DNA of 64,000 nucleotides from an uncultured Aquimarina sp. (lineage in GTDB: Bacteria > Bacteroidota > Bacteroidia > Flavobacteriales > Flavobacteriaceae): positions 62,001 through 126,000 of the forward strand of contig CANMMM010000005.1 of the NCBI GenBank assembly GCA_947498935.1, written 5' to 3'. The notes beneath the pieces were generated by a model. It ran no database searches, had not been told where the DNA came from, and was given only the letters and a program-made list of their open reading frames with translations. Shown here in pieces: positions 54,901 through 62,594 of the stretch (its first letter is position 1; the number at the start of each line of letters is the position of its first letter). A program made the translations under genes and the position numbers.

Positions 54901-57425
54901 CTAGCCTGACTACCATTCCTAATCTAGCACTATGGGATGTGAGTCAAGTAACAGATATGGGCTATTTATTTAGTGGAGCGATCTTATTTAACCAAGATAT
55001 TAGCGATTGGGATGTAAGACAAGTAACGACTATGGATGGCATGTTTAGGAATGCGATTAGTTTTGATCAGAACCTAGGCGACTGGAATATTTATGAAGTC
55101 ACTACCATGCAAAGCATGTTCCAAGGGGTTACACTCTCTACGGCTAATTATGATGGCATCCTTACTGGATGGTTGGTACAGACAGATGAAGAAACCCCTC
55201 CAGTACAAGAGAATGTGGTATTCGATGCAGGAAATTCGCAATATACACTAGATTCTAACGTAGCGAATAATAAAGATATTCTAAGCTTGTTTTTTCGTTG
55301 GAAGATTACCGATGGAGGTGCTATAGGAGAAGAACAAAATCCTTTTGTGTCAGTTTGGACAGTGTCTCCTCCTACTACAAAAAATGCTACATCATCTTTT
55401 AATGGATCTAAGCCAATCAGCCTACCCTTAGTAGCTACTGGTACGTATGATTTCATCGTCGATTGGGGTGATGAGACATCAGATCATATTACATCATTTG
55501 ACCAAGCAGAAATCATACACGAATATGAGAATTTTGGTACGTATACAGTAACTATTACAGGTGTACTGAATGGATGGAGTTTTAATAATTCTTTTTATGC
55601 AAGAAGAATAGAAGAAATTACAGAATGGGGTGACCTTAAGCTAGGAAACGAAGGAGGTTATTTCGATGGTTGTCACATGCTAAAAATCACTGCCACTGAC
55701 CAGCTAGATGTATCAGGAACTACGAATATGAATCGTATGTTCAAAAACTGTAGAGCTATTACTACGATCCCTACTATAGAAACTTGGGAGGTGGGTCATG
55801 TAACCGATATGTCAAATATGTTTGAACATGCAAGACAGTTTAACCAAGATATTAGTGATTGGAATACATCAAATGTAACCAATATGGAATACATGTTTAC
55901 TAGTGCTAATTTATTTAATCAACCTATCAATTCATGGAATGTAGGTAAGGTAACTTCCATGGAAGCTATGTTTGTTAATGCGCTTTCATTTAATCAAAAC
56001 ATAGGCGAATGGGATCTTAGAAGCATTACTAATTTACAAAACATGTTTGCTGGAGGAGTCATTCCTAGAACTACCTATGATGCAATTTTACAAGGTTGGG
56101 CAACCCCGATTTTAGATGAAAATACAAATCAAGCTGTTCCTAGAGTCAAAAATAATATTGTTTTTCATGCAGGAAACTCTCAATTTACAGTAAATAGCAA
56201 TGCGCAAATAGCTAGAAACACCTTAATAAACAACTTTAATTGGACTATTATTGACATTGGGAGTACTACAGTTCCTAGTGATACTACATTTGTTTCTGTA
56301 TGGGCTACTACTCCTAATTTTTCCCTTTCAAACACAGGTAAATCTATATTTAATCTCAGTAAAAGCATAGCATTACCAATTACTAGTACAGGAACTTATG
56401 ATTTTATTGTAGATTGGGGAGATGGTACTACAGAGCATATTACTTCTTATAGCGAATCTAATAGAAGTCATCTCTACTCAGAAGCTGGAAGATACACCGT
56501 AAAAATAGATGGCTTAATACAAGGTTGGCAATTTCGCGGGACTGGTAATGCTCAAAAAATCTTAGCTATCAATAACTGGGGAAGCCTTCAATTAGGTAAT
56601 GATGGAAGTTATTTCAAGAATTGTAGCAACCTTGTTTTAAACGCCACTGACACTTTAGACACCAGTGACATTACAGATATGAACCATATGTTTGCATATT
56701 GTCAAAAAATCAACAACATCAATGGCATCGAAAACTGGGATACGAGTCAGGTGACTACCATGGAAGGGATGTTTGATAATGCATTAGGCTTTAACCAAGA
56801 TATCAGTACTTGGGACGTAAGTAATGTAACTTCTATGAAAAATATGTTTCATAACGCACGAAATTTTGATCAAGACCTAGGAGATTGGGATGTAAAGAAT
56901 GTAACCACAATGGAGAATATGTTTAGCGGCGTAACATTGTCTACAGCCAATTATGATAGCCTATTAGAAGGTTGGTTAACACCCAATGAAGACTCAGAAG
57001 AAGAAGAAAGTCCTATTGTGCAAAACGATGTAATCTTCGATGCGGGTGATTCCCAATACAGTGTGGGTAGTGCAGCAGCTAATGCCCGAAATACACTCAT
57101 CAACACCTATAATTGGACGATCACCGATGGAGGTAGTACAGGAAATACAATACCTGCGTTTCTAGTGACATCCTTCGTACAAAACGTAGTCAATACACTG
57201 CTAGCTCCATATCCTAATCCGACCAATGGTATCTTATCTATCCATGGAATGGATATGGAAAACCTACAGGTCATTGACCTCGCAGGACGCCCTGTACAAG
57301 TAGGTATACAAAGAATAGCTACTGATACATATCAAGTAGATATGCAGCATTTAGCCAATGGTATGTATGTATTGGTCGTAAACCAAAATAACCAACCTAC
57401 AACCTACCAAATCAGTAAACAATAA
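51909..57425 (+). CDS. Giant modular BspA/DUF285 surface protein with T9SS sorting domain
   Basis: I start at ATG 51909 (MNLKKLLFVLFFSMSFIGSS), giving 1838 residues; the frame is open to 51792 without a better signal. It is built of five modules, each opening with F(I/V)SVW..., a PKD-like beta domain with WGDGT and YTVTINGTINGW, then 25-residue DUF285/BspA repeats (pattern WDVSNVTSMKNMFHNARNFN QD.., about 12, 5, 3, 4 and 3 per module), and a closing HNWTITDGG block. The C-terminus (about 75 residues, APYPNPTNGILSIHG ... NGMYVLVVNQNNQPTTYQIS) is a T9SS sorting domain. Probably a surface adhesin; partner unknown. Confidence 0.88.
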   Translation: MNLKKLLFVLFFSMSFIGSSQFISKWKTDNAGASQNNQIILPLDGSGNYDFTVDWGDGSTDQIISYNQPEIVHTYPAAGTYTVTINGTISGWRFLNKWDKDKIIEIVNWGSLQLGNRGDYFSGCRNLTITATDTLDLSGITSLKSMFSNCTALATIPGIETWDVSQVTDMTNLFLNAKLFNQNINGWDVSNVTKLTRTFYGAAAFNQPLDNWVVSKVTDMSALFAHATVFNQPIGNWDVRQVRGMLAMLWNATSFNQPIGDWDTQSVQNLARMFENATSFNQPIGGWNTQQVTTLEDTFKNATAFNQPINDWEVSAVTNMSRTFYNAVRFNQPLDNWNTENVTLFRATFRNAVAFDQNINDWKVVKATDMNTMFFDATRFNQPLDKWDVSGVKSLINMFVNAKAFNQPIGNWDVSNVTHIQTMFRGASSFDQDLGDWNVVSLINATNLFSGAAISTTNYNNLLIGWANTATLQNNVQFGAGTATYADCAAVLAARDTLINTYNWTISDGGSVAESCSTPFVSVWKTDNTGATSNNEILLPLNSNGIYDFTVEWGDGTSDQITSANQPEVIHTYPAAGTYTVTINGTINGWRFHSQEGDAQKLLEISNWGVLQLGNSGEYFAGCRNLIITATDTLDLSGTTSLAHMFFDCVKLSEVPNIQDWDVSNVTTMEGMFWEAQLFNSAIDNWNVGSVTSMKNMFAGARLFNQELNGWDVSSVTDMTGMFETTQFFNQDISDWEISNVTSLAWMFRNATAFDQNLGDWDISSIVDMQDMFKGAMLSTANYDALLIGWGTIVTNTPAAKRQHTKQQSVIPNAIVFDAGNSQYTPNSDASIARNSLINNHNWTITDGGAIPVPQTPFISVWNAGAAVDAEGGLFIGTNNSIVLPLVSTGTYDFMVDWGDGTTDHITAFDQDEVEHEYAEGGAYTVTITGTINGWSFGGLDEEGIEPPKLLEIKQWGALQLGNQGSYFSGAENLTITATDIPDLSGTTSLRAMFAGATSLTTIPNLALWDVSQVTDMGYLFSGAILFNQDISDWDVRQVTTMDGMFRNAISFDQNLGDWNIYEVTTMQSMFQGVTLSTANYDGILTGWLVQTDEETPPVQENVVFDAGNSQYTLDSNVANNKDILSLFFRWKITDGGAIGEEQNPFVSVWTVSPPTTKNATSSFNGSKPISLPLVATGTYDFIVDWGDETSDHITSFDQAEIIHEYENFGTYTVTITGVLNGWSFNNSFYARRIEEITEWGDLKLGNEGGYFDGCHMLKITATDQLDVSGTTNMNRMFKNCRAITTIPTIETWEVGHVTDMSNMFEHARQFNQDISDWNTSNVTNMEYMFTSANLFNQPINSWNVGKVTSMEAMFVNALSFNQNIGEWDLRSITNLQNMFAGGVIPRTTYDAILQGWATPILDENTNQAVPRVKNNIVFHAGNSQFTVNSNAQIARNTLINNFNWTIIDIGSTTVPSDTTFVSVWATTPNFSLSNTGKSIFNLSKSIALPITSTGTYDFIVDWGDGTTEHITSYSESNRSHLYSEAGRYTVKIDGLIQGWQFRGTGNAQKILAINNWGSLQLGNDGSYFKNCSNLVLNATDTLDTSDITDMNHMFAYCQKINNINGIENWDTSQVTTMEGMFDNALGFNQDISTWDVSNVTSMKNMFHNARNFDQDLGDWDVKNVTTMENMFSGVTLSTANYDSLLEGWLTPNEDSEEEESPIVQNDVIFDAGDSQYSVGSAAANARNTLINTYNWTITDGGSTGNTIPAFLVTSFVQNVVNTLLAPYPNPTNGILSIHGMDMENLQVIDLAGRPVQVGIQRIATDTYQVDMQHLANGMYVLVVNQNNQPTTYQISKQ
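52410..53230 (+). repeat. Tandem 75-bp repeats encoding DUF285 units in module 1
   Basis: About 11-12 near-identical 75-bp units (25 codons each), with nucleotide-level similarity such as TTTAACCAACCGATTGGCAA and TTTTAATCAGCCGATTGGGG. The later modules hold only 3-5 units. Confidence 0.85.
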
Positions 57426-57466
57426 GATATTCGTTGTTACGCATACCCTTAGAAATGTAGTAATTG

Positions 57467-57501
57467 GCAGTTGTTAGCTTCGTCTAGCAACTGCTTTTTT
57501 T
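57467..57501 (+). terminator. Rho-independent terminator
   Basis: Stem GCAGTTGTTAG / CTAGCAACTGC (one G.U pair) with a 6-nt loop and T7 tail, about 41 bp after the BspA-like gene stop codon. Confidence 0.88.
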
Positions 57502-57698
57502 GTTATAAAAAACACAAAGCCCTACTAATAAATCTTAGTTCTTCTTACTTGTTCTCTTTAGCTATACCGAGGTTATATGCTTTTTGTACAATTAAACGGT
57601 ATGTTCGTACGAATAATTCAGTCATTTATAAAGTTCATCTCAATAAGCATAATCAATTCGTTAGTTTTAGCATATAAACACTCTAAATCTTATTTATT

Positions 57699-58505
57699 AT
57701 GCAATATTTTAAAAAACTAGCTATTGTAGTACTAGCAATTATGATGACTCAATGTACTACGGAGTCCGATGAAGTAGTAACAAATGTAACAGAAGAGAAT
57801 TCTGTATCGGAAGCGGTAGCGGACAAAATTACAAAAGCAGGATTTGATCCAGCAGGTGCACGTTGGTCTCTAGATAAACAATATGTCGTTGTAGAAGGAG
57901 ACATCAAATTACATATCGATCAACTCAACGCACTCAGTTCAATACAGAAACATCGCCTTCATACGAGTCTTGTCAATTGCGCTAATGTAAAAGAAATAAA
58001 TCTAAGACTACAAGGTATTAAGAACCAAAAAATCAAAGGAGCCATAAGATTAGCCATGTCACACTGGAACTCTGTTAATAAATCATTGGTTAAATTCATT
58101 ATTGATCCTAACAAAGCTGTAGATGTATCGGTTACCATAAATAATTCTTTGCCTTCTAGCGTATTTGCAGACGCAACACTCCCAAATGCTGGTATACCAG
58201 GGCGAACGTTATCCATTAATCGAAAAGCCAATATGAATTTTGCTCCTGATTCTGGAGCACCTAGGGGTGCAAATCTTACTAAAGAAGAGTGGGCTAGCAT
58301 CATAGCACATGAGTTAGGGCATATTATTGGTTTTCGACACACAGGAACTCAAGAAGGTGTATCTATCTCACCTAGCAACCCAAAAGATAAAAAATCTATT
58401 ATGCTTCCCAATGTAGAAGATTTAGTTAAACTAAAAGGGCTTAGTAAAGATGATAAGAAAGTAGTAAAAGCTATCTATGGCACAAAAAGTAATCTTTGCT
58501 CTTAA
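57699..58505 (+). CDS. M57-like metallopeptidase lipoprotein (dual-action HEIGH type)
   Basis: A 268-residue lipoprotein (signal peptide ending AIMMTQC, Cys19). The zinc site is HELGHIIGFRH near residues 204-214, with Glu205 as general base and three His ligands (HExxHxxGxxH). A Met-turn-like SIMLPN lies later. Upstream block AIRLAMSHWNSVNKSLVKF and NAGIPGRTLSINRKA are shared with its neighbour. This fits the Bacteroidota M57/HEIGH peptidase family; substrate unknown. Confidence 0.85.
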   Translation: MQYFKKLAIVVLAIMMTQCTTESDEVVTNVTEENSVSEAVADKITKAGFDPAGARWSLDKQYVVVEGDIKLHIDQLNALSSIQKHRLHTSLVNCANVKEINLRLQGIKNQKIKGAIRLAMSHWNSVNKSLVKFIIDPNKAVDVSVTINNSLPSSVFADATLPNAGIPGRTLSINRKANMNFAPDSGAPRGANLTKEEWASIIAHELGHIIGFRHTGTQEGVSISPSNPKDKKSIMLPNVEDLVKLKGLSKDDKKVVKAIYGTKSNLCS

Positions 58506-58511
58506 AAAAGA

Positions 58512-58608
58512 AGTGGTTTACACTTTTTATTATTAGCTATAAAAACGATTTCTTACAATCAAAAGTCTTTCTTCATTTTTCACTGAAATCGAAAAAGTGT
58601 AAACCATT
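58512..58608. repeat. Family C palindromic repeat, copy 1
   Basis: Ends TGGTTTACACTTTTT (58514-58528) and AAAAAGTGTAAACCA (58592-58606) are perfect inverted repeats of 15 bp. AGCTATAAAAACGATTTCTT inside matches the AGCAAATTG/CTATAAAAACGATC segment of the copies at 60584 and 62487. Confidence 0.7.
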
Positions 58609-58787
58609 CAAGTTATATAACACCAAATAAAACTTACAATCTAATACCCTAGTAATCGTTTCTTCTATACAATTAAGAGAATAAACGTGCAAAGAAAGCT
58701 AGTGATTTTAAATTTTATTTGGTGTTAGACTAATTCCTAAAACAGCTACTTCGTAAAGTAGATTCATCATTAACCTAAATAAAAAAT

Positions 58788-59567
58788 ATGAAATTACACA
58801 TAACAGCAGCAATCATTGTTAGCATCACTCTATTAATGAGTTGTAGTGATGATTCATTAGAACAAAACACAAATTCTCAAATAAATACCCTAGAAACAAC
58901 AGAAAAATTAGCAAATCTAGGGTTTGATACGCACACAATTGCACCAAAATGGAATGAAGAGGGTGTGACTGTAGAAGGAGATATATTCCTCGCTACGGAA
59001 TCGTTGCAGCAAATAACTTCAAACGCTAAACAACGATATAGAACAGTTGTCTTTTGCAACACCGTTAACCAAGTTAAAATTTTCAATACTGTTCCTAATA
59101 CCAAAATCAGAAAAGCACTAACAGCTGCTATACGACGATGGAATGCTATCCCTAATGTACGTGTAAATTTTATAGAAGTTAATAACGAAGGCGATGCTAG
59201 AGATGGTGTACTCGTAAAAGATAAAAACTTAAGTGAAATATTTGCTGAATCAGAGTTCGCTAGAAGTGGTATTCCTGGACGCGCTATATTTGTTGATATC
59301 AAAGCTACAGATTCTAGAATAAATAACAATAAAAGATTGACCCAAGCGCAATGGACGAATGTACTTACCCATCAATTAGGCCATATTATAGGTTTTGCGC
59401 ATAATAATGAGAGGGAATTCACCTTTATCCCTAATACTGCCAATGATAAAAATTCGGTGATGGATTCCGACCCAATTAAACATGCAAAAACAGCTAAGTT
59501 TAGTAGAAAAGACATCATCGCGATCAAAGCGCTTTATGGAACTGGTAATAATGCAAAATGTAAATAA
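58788..59567 (+). CDS. M57-like metallopeptidase homologue with altered active site
   Basis: A 259-residue lipoprotein (signal peptide ending ITLLMSC, Cys19), paralogous to the preceding gene (ALTAAIRRWNAIPNVRVNF, GIPGRAIFVDIKA, LTQAQWTNVLTHQLGH). The zinc motif reads HQLGHIIGFAH: all three His ligands remain but the catalytic Glu is Gln196 (codon CAA). MDSDPIKHAK replaces the SIMLPN turn. With Gln for Glu it should bind zinc but lack peptidase activity, so it may act as a binding or decoy protein; this is inference from one codon. Confidence 0.8.
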   Translation: MKLHITAAIIVSITLLMSCSDDSLEQNTNSQINTLETTEKLANLGFDTHTIAPKWNEEGVTVEGDIFLATESLQQITSNAKQRYRTVVFCNTVNQVKIFNTVPNTKIRKALTAAIRRWNAIPNVRVNFIEVNNEGDARDGVLVKDKNLSEIFAESEFARSGIPGRAIFVDIKATDSRINNNKRLTQAQWTNVLTHQLGHIIGFAHNNEREFTFIPNTANDKNSVMDSDPIKHAKTAKFSRKDIIAIKALYGTGNNAKCK

Positions 59568-59643
59568 TCACTTATAGAAGTTTGTATAATTATACAACTA
59601 AAGTAGTCATAGATAAGAACAACCGTTGTTTTTATCCAATGTA

Positions 59644-59685
59644 AGAGCCGGATGTATTCAATATTGAATCATTCGGTTCTTTTTT
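59644..59685 (+). terminator. Rho-independent terminator
   Basis: Stem GAGCCGGATGTATTCAATA / TATTGAATCATTCGGTTC with two mismatches and G.U pairs and a T7 tail, about 78 bp after the M57-like homologue. Confidence 0.7.
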
Positions 59686-59778
59686 TATTTAAGAACTGGA
59701 TAAGGGATTTATTTAGCACAATGTTTTAAAACCAAAAAGAGTTACAATAATATTATTGTAACTCTTTGATTTCGAATG

Positions 59779-59852
59779 TGGTCCCACATGGGCTCGAACC
59801 ATGGACCCCCTGATTATGAGTCAGGTGCTCTAACCAGCTGAGCTATAGGACC
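59779..59852 (-). tRNA. tRNA with CAU anticodon (elongator Met or Ile2)
   Basis: The minus strand folds into a full cloverleaf of 74 nt: acceptor GGTCCTA / TGGGACC (with one T.G pair), D arm GCTCAGCTGGTTAGAGC, anticodon arm CTGA-CTCATAA-TCAG, T arm CATGG-TTCGAGC-CCATG, discriminator A. CCA is not encoded. CAU can be elongator methionine or lysidine-modified isoleucine tRNA, and I cannot separate these by eye. Confidence 0.95.
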
Positions 59853-59909
59853 CGAAACGGAGGGCAAATTTAAGTAATTGTTACATACGCGCCAAATTTT
59901 TTTGCTAAT

Positions 59910-60320
59910 TTAATTCATCTCCTGACATAGCTCTACCAACACCCCATTCGTACTCTTAGGATGTATAAAAGCAACCCACTTATTATCAGCACCTTTTTTG
60001 GGTTTCGTGTGGATCAATTGGAATCCTTCGGCTTCCAATCTTTTTAACTCTGCTTGGATATCCGCTACCTCAAAAGCGATATGATGAATCCCTTCTCCAC
60101 GTTTGGCGATAAATTTTCCAATAGGCCCTTGGGCATCCGTACTGGCCAGTAATTCTATTTTCTGATCCCCCGTGCGAAAAAAAGACGTAATCACCGATTC
60201 ACTCGCCACGGCTTCCTGCTTGTATGGTGCTACTCCCAGCAACTTTTCGTACAGCGTATTGGCAGCCTCCAAATCACGCACCGCGATACCGATATGTTCA
60301 ATTTTTTGTATCAAACTCAT
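59910..60320 (-). CDS. mce: Methylmalonyl-CoA epimerase
   Basis: A 136-residue vicinal-oxygen-chelate protein that interconverts (R)- and (S)-methylmalonyl-CoA in the propionate pathway. It contains KIEHIGIAVRDLEAANTLYE at the start (His metal ligand), GEGIHHIAFEVADIQAELKR near residue 85 and the C-terminal THPKSTNGVLVELCQ-like IHPKSTNGVLVELCQ with the Glu ligand. Length is normal. Confidence 0.95.
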   Translation of the reverse strand: MSLIQKIEHIGIAVRDLEAANTLYEKLLGVAPYKQEAVASESVITSFFRTGDQKIELLASTDAQGPIGKFIAKRGEGIHHIAFEVADIQAELKRLEAEGFQLIHTKPKKGADNKWVAFIHPKSTNGVLVELCQEMN

Positions 60321-60358
60321 ATATATACTATTTGGTTATACCGTAAAAATACAAAATA

Positions 60359-60445
60359 GGGCGTTCCCCAAGGGTCGGGCTATACGCTGCAATTCCTCGC
60401 TCTCCTCTCGTCGAGCTGTGGGATTTCCACTCCTATCCCTAACGC
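60359..60445 (+). repeat. Family A palindromic repeat, copy 7 (second core type)
   Basis: Nearly identical to copy 3 (GGGCGTTCCCCAAGGGTCGG, core with GCTCTCCTCTCGTCGAGCTG, GATTTCCACTCCTATCCCTA), with a C to A change in CTATACGC. It lies 39 bp from the mce start. Confidence 0.9.
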
Positions 60446-60583
60446 GGTACCTCGTCTGCGAAAAAGAGATGAGTGCTTCTTTTTAACCTACCATAACTAA
60501 CATTTTAAAAACGTTCAAAAATGTAATAACTAAGGTGTAAAACAGCTTTTTTATCAAATTGTAAAAAGTGTGCGCCACTTCAT

Positions 60584-60746
60584 TGAAGTCGTGTATACTT
60601 TTTCGATTTTAGCGAAAACCGAAGATTTTGTGACCAAATGGAGTAATTTTTTTGTTGCATAGCAGCGCTACGGAACTCAAAAATTACAAAATTTGGGTGC
60701 AAAAGATCGTTTTTATAGCAAATTGTAAAAAGTGTACACGACTTCA
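60584..60746. repeat. Family C palindromic repeat, copy 2 (complete)
   Basis: A 163-bp element with terminal inverted repeats TGAAGTCGTGTATACTTTTT (60584-60603) and AAAAAGTGTACACGACTTCA (60727-60746), one mismatch in 20. The inside holds TTTGTTGCATAGCAGCGCTA, AAAATTACAAAATTTGGG and AAAGATCGTTTTTATAGC. It lies just upstream of rbfA. Confidence 0.85.
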
Positions 60747-60834
60747 TTACATAAAAGTGTATTTTTATGATGTAAAAAATGCTTTTTACAGTCGCATAGT
60801 AGCACAAAAGAAAATAAGTAAGTGTAGAATTACC

Positions 60835-60842
60835 TATTTTTG
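60835..60842 (+). promoter_or_regulatory. -7 box 4 nt before the rbfA ATG (possible leaderless promoter)
   Basis: TATTTTTG then TGGC and the rbfA ATG at 60847. Same box-to-ATG distance as at panD and glyS. Confidence 0.5.
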
Positions 60843-60846
60843 TGGC

Positions 60847-61239
60847 ATGGAAACAAACAGACAGAAAAAAATTGGCGGTGTATTACAGCGCGACATTGCA
60901 GATGTCATACAGCACGCCTTACGTGACGCAGGAATTCAAGGAATATTAGTTTCTGTAACCAAAGTAAGTGTTACAACCGACCTCTCTATTGCCAAAGTAT
61001 ATATGAGTGTATTTCCACACCATGAGGGAGAGAAGGTATTAGAAGAAGTAAAATCGGTGCAATCGCAGATCAAACATCAAGTAGCGCAGCGCACCAAACA
61101 CCAATTAAGACGTATGCCAGAGATGTCATTCTTTATTGATGATTCACTGGAGTATATAGACAATATAGAAAAAGCGATTAAAGGAGAGGAAAATCCACTC
61201 CAAGACCCTAACTTATTACCTCGTAGAAAAAAGAAGTGA
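60847..61239 (+). CDS. rbfA: 30S ribosome-binding factor A
   Basis: RbfA binds immature 30S subunits and helps 16S rRNA maturation. I start at METNRQKKIGGVLQRDIADV (60847); the open frame reaching further left runs through a family C repeat. The 130-residue KH-type protein has VSVTKVSVTTDLSIAKVYMS and VAQRTKHQLRRMPEMSFFID plus DDSLEYIDNIEK, the usual signature. It is followed by a GTG overlapping its stop codon. Confidence 0.96.
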   Translation: METNRQKKIGGVLQRDIADVIQHALRDAGIQGILVSVTKVSVTTDLSIAKVYMSVFPHHEGEKVLEEVKSVQSQIKHQVAQRTKHQLRRMPEMSFFIDDSLEYIDNIEKAIKGEENPLQDPNLLPRRKKK

Positions 61240-62438
61240 ATTTTTCGTACTACATCGCTAAGCGGTATTTATTCTCCCCTGGCAGCAATAATGCCATTAA
61301 TATTATCACGGGGATTGCAGCAGCAGGTGTAGTGATCGGAGCGATGTCGCTCTTTATTGTACTATGTGGATTTGCAGGTCTAAAAGACTTTAGCTTACAG
61401 TTTTCTTCTTATTTCGATCCCGATCTAAAAGTATTTCCCAAAAATGGAAAAACATTTAGCATCTCTCCCGAGCAAAAAAAGCAATTACAAGAAACCTCGG
61501 AAATTGCGTATTTCTCAGAAATCATCGAGGAACGGGTTTTATTAGACTTTAAAGACAAACAGAAAACTGCGTATATAAAGGGCGTAGACACTACCTATAA
61601 AAAAGTGATCCAAACCGATAGTATCATTTTCCATGGACAGTGGCTCACCGAAAATGATGCACAGGTAGTCGCGGGATTAGGGATTAGTAGAGAACTCGGT
61701 ATGGGAGTCGAGCAGATTTATGCTAATTTTCTAAATATATATGTACCCAAACCAGGGAAGGGAATTCCTAAAAACCCTAGTAAGGCTTTCCGCAAAAAAA
61801 CAGCAATTAATATTGGTATCTATGCTGTAAATGAAGAACTAGATAAGAAATATATTTTTGCTAGAACCAATTTTGTCCGTTCGTTACTCAAATTGTCTAA
61901 GGACAAGGTCACGCACCTAGAACTAAAACTAGCGCCAGATGCAGACCAAGATGATGTAATCCAAAAACTGACAAAGATTTTTGATCAAAAGGTAATCGTA
62001 AAAAACCGTATTCAGCTCAATGATACTTTGTACCGAATGCTCAATACCGAGAATCTAGCTTCTTACCTGATTATTACCCTGATTGCCATCATTGCGTTAT
62101 TCAATGTGGCAGGAGCCATCATTATGATGATTATCGATAAGAAAAGTAACATCCAGACGCTGCACAATGTGGGTGCCTCGCTACAAAATATACGAAAGGT
62201 ATTCTTATTCCAAGGGTCTTTAATGACGATCTTGGGTACTGTACTCGGGCTGATCATTGGGTTTATCATCATCACACTCCAACAGCAATATGGATTATTG
62301 ATGATTACACCTACCCTACCGTATCCGACGCGTATTTCTTTCTTTAGTTTTGTGATTGTATTCCTAACGATTACCGTTATCGGATGCATTGCTTCCTTAC
62401 TGGCATCTAGTCGCATCAATAAAAAACTGATTTCTTAG
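61236..62438 (+). CDS. LolC/E-type ABC transporter permease
   Basis: A 400-residue FtsX/MacB-type permease starting with GTG that overlaps the rbfA stop codon (GTGA). It shows FSYYIAKRYLFSPGSNNAIN at the N-terminus, a first helix (residues about 22-48), a periplasmic domain of about 220 residues and three C-terminal helices (LASYLIITLIAIIALFNVAG; SLMTILGTVLGLIIGFIIIT; FSFVIVFLTITVIGCIASLL). This fits lipoprotein-release permeases (LolC/E). The partner ATPase gene is not in the window. Confidence 0.88.
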   Translation: MNFSYYIAKRYLFSPGSNNAINIITGIAAAGVVIGAMSLFIVLCGFAGLKDFSLQFSSYFDPDLKVFPKNGKTFSISPEQKKQLQETSEIAYFSEIIEERVLLDFKDKQKTAYIKGVDTTYKKVIQTDSIIFHGQWLTENDAQVVAGLGISRELGMGVEQIYANFLNIYVPKPGKGIPKNPSKAFRKKTAINIGIYAVNEELDKKYIFARTNFVRSLLKLSKDKVTHLELKLAPDADQDDVIQKLTKIFDQKVIVKNRIQLNDTLYRMLNTENLASYLIITLIAIIALFNVAGAIIMMIIDKKSNIQTLHNVGASLQNIRKVFLFQGSLMTILGTVLGLIIGFIIITLQQQYGLLMITPTLPYPTRISFFSFVIVFLTITVIGCIASLLASSRINKKLIS

Positions 62439-62486
62439 CTTCCCTACAATTGTATATAAAAAGATTAGAAATGCACTTGTATTTTT

Positions 62487-62594
62487 AAGAAGTGATTTAA
62501 ACTTTTTCAATTTGCTATAAAAACGATCTTTTGCCCCCAAATTTTGTGATTTTTGAGTTCCGTAGCCATGCTATGCAACAAAAAAATCACTTCT
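62487..62594. repeat. Family C palindromic repeat, copy 3
   Basis: Read on the minus strand it has GTTGCATAGCATGGCTACGG, AAAATTTGGGGGCAAAAGAT and CGTTTTTATAGCAAATTG, as in copy 2. Ends AGAAGTGATTT and AAATCACTTCT are perfect inverted repeats. The right end overlaps the stop codon (62593-62595) of the next gene. Confidence 0.85.

Noticed and set aside
60652..60846. In-frame N-terminal extension of rbfA
   Set aside because: It translates a family C repeat; the conserved start is at 60847, with a -7 box just before it.
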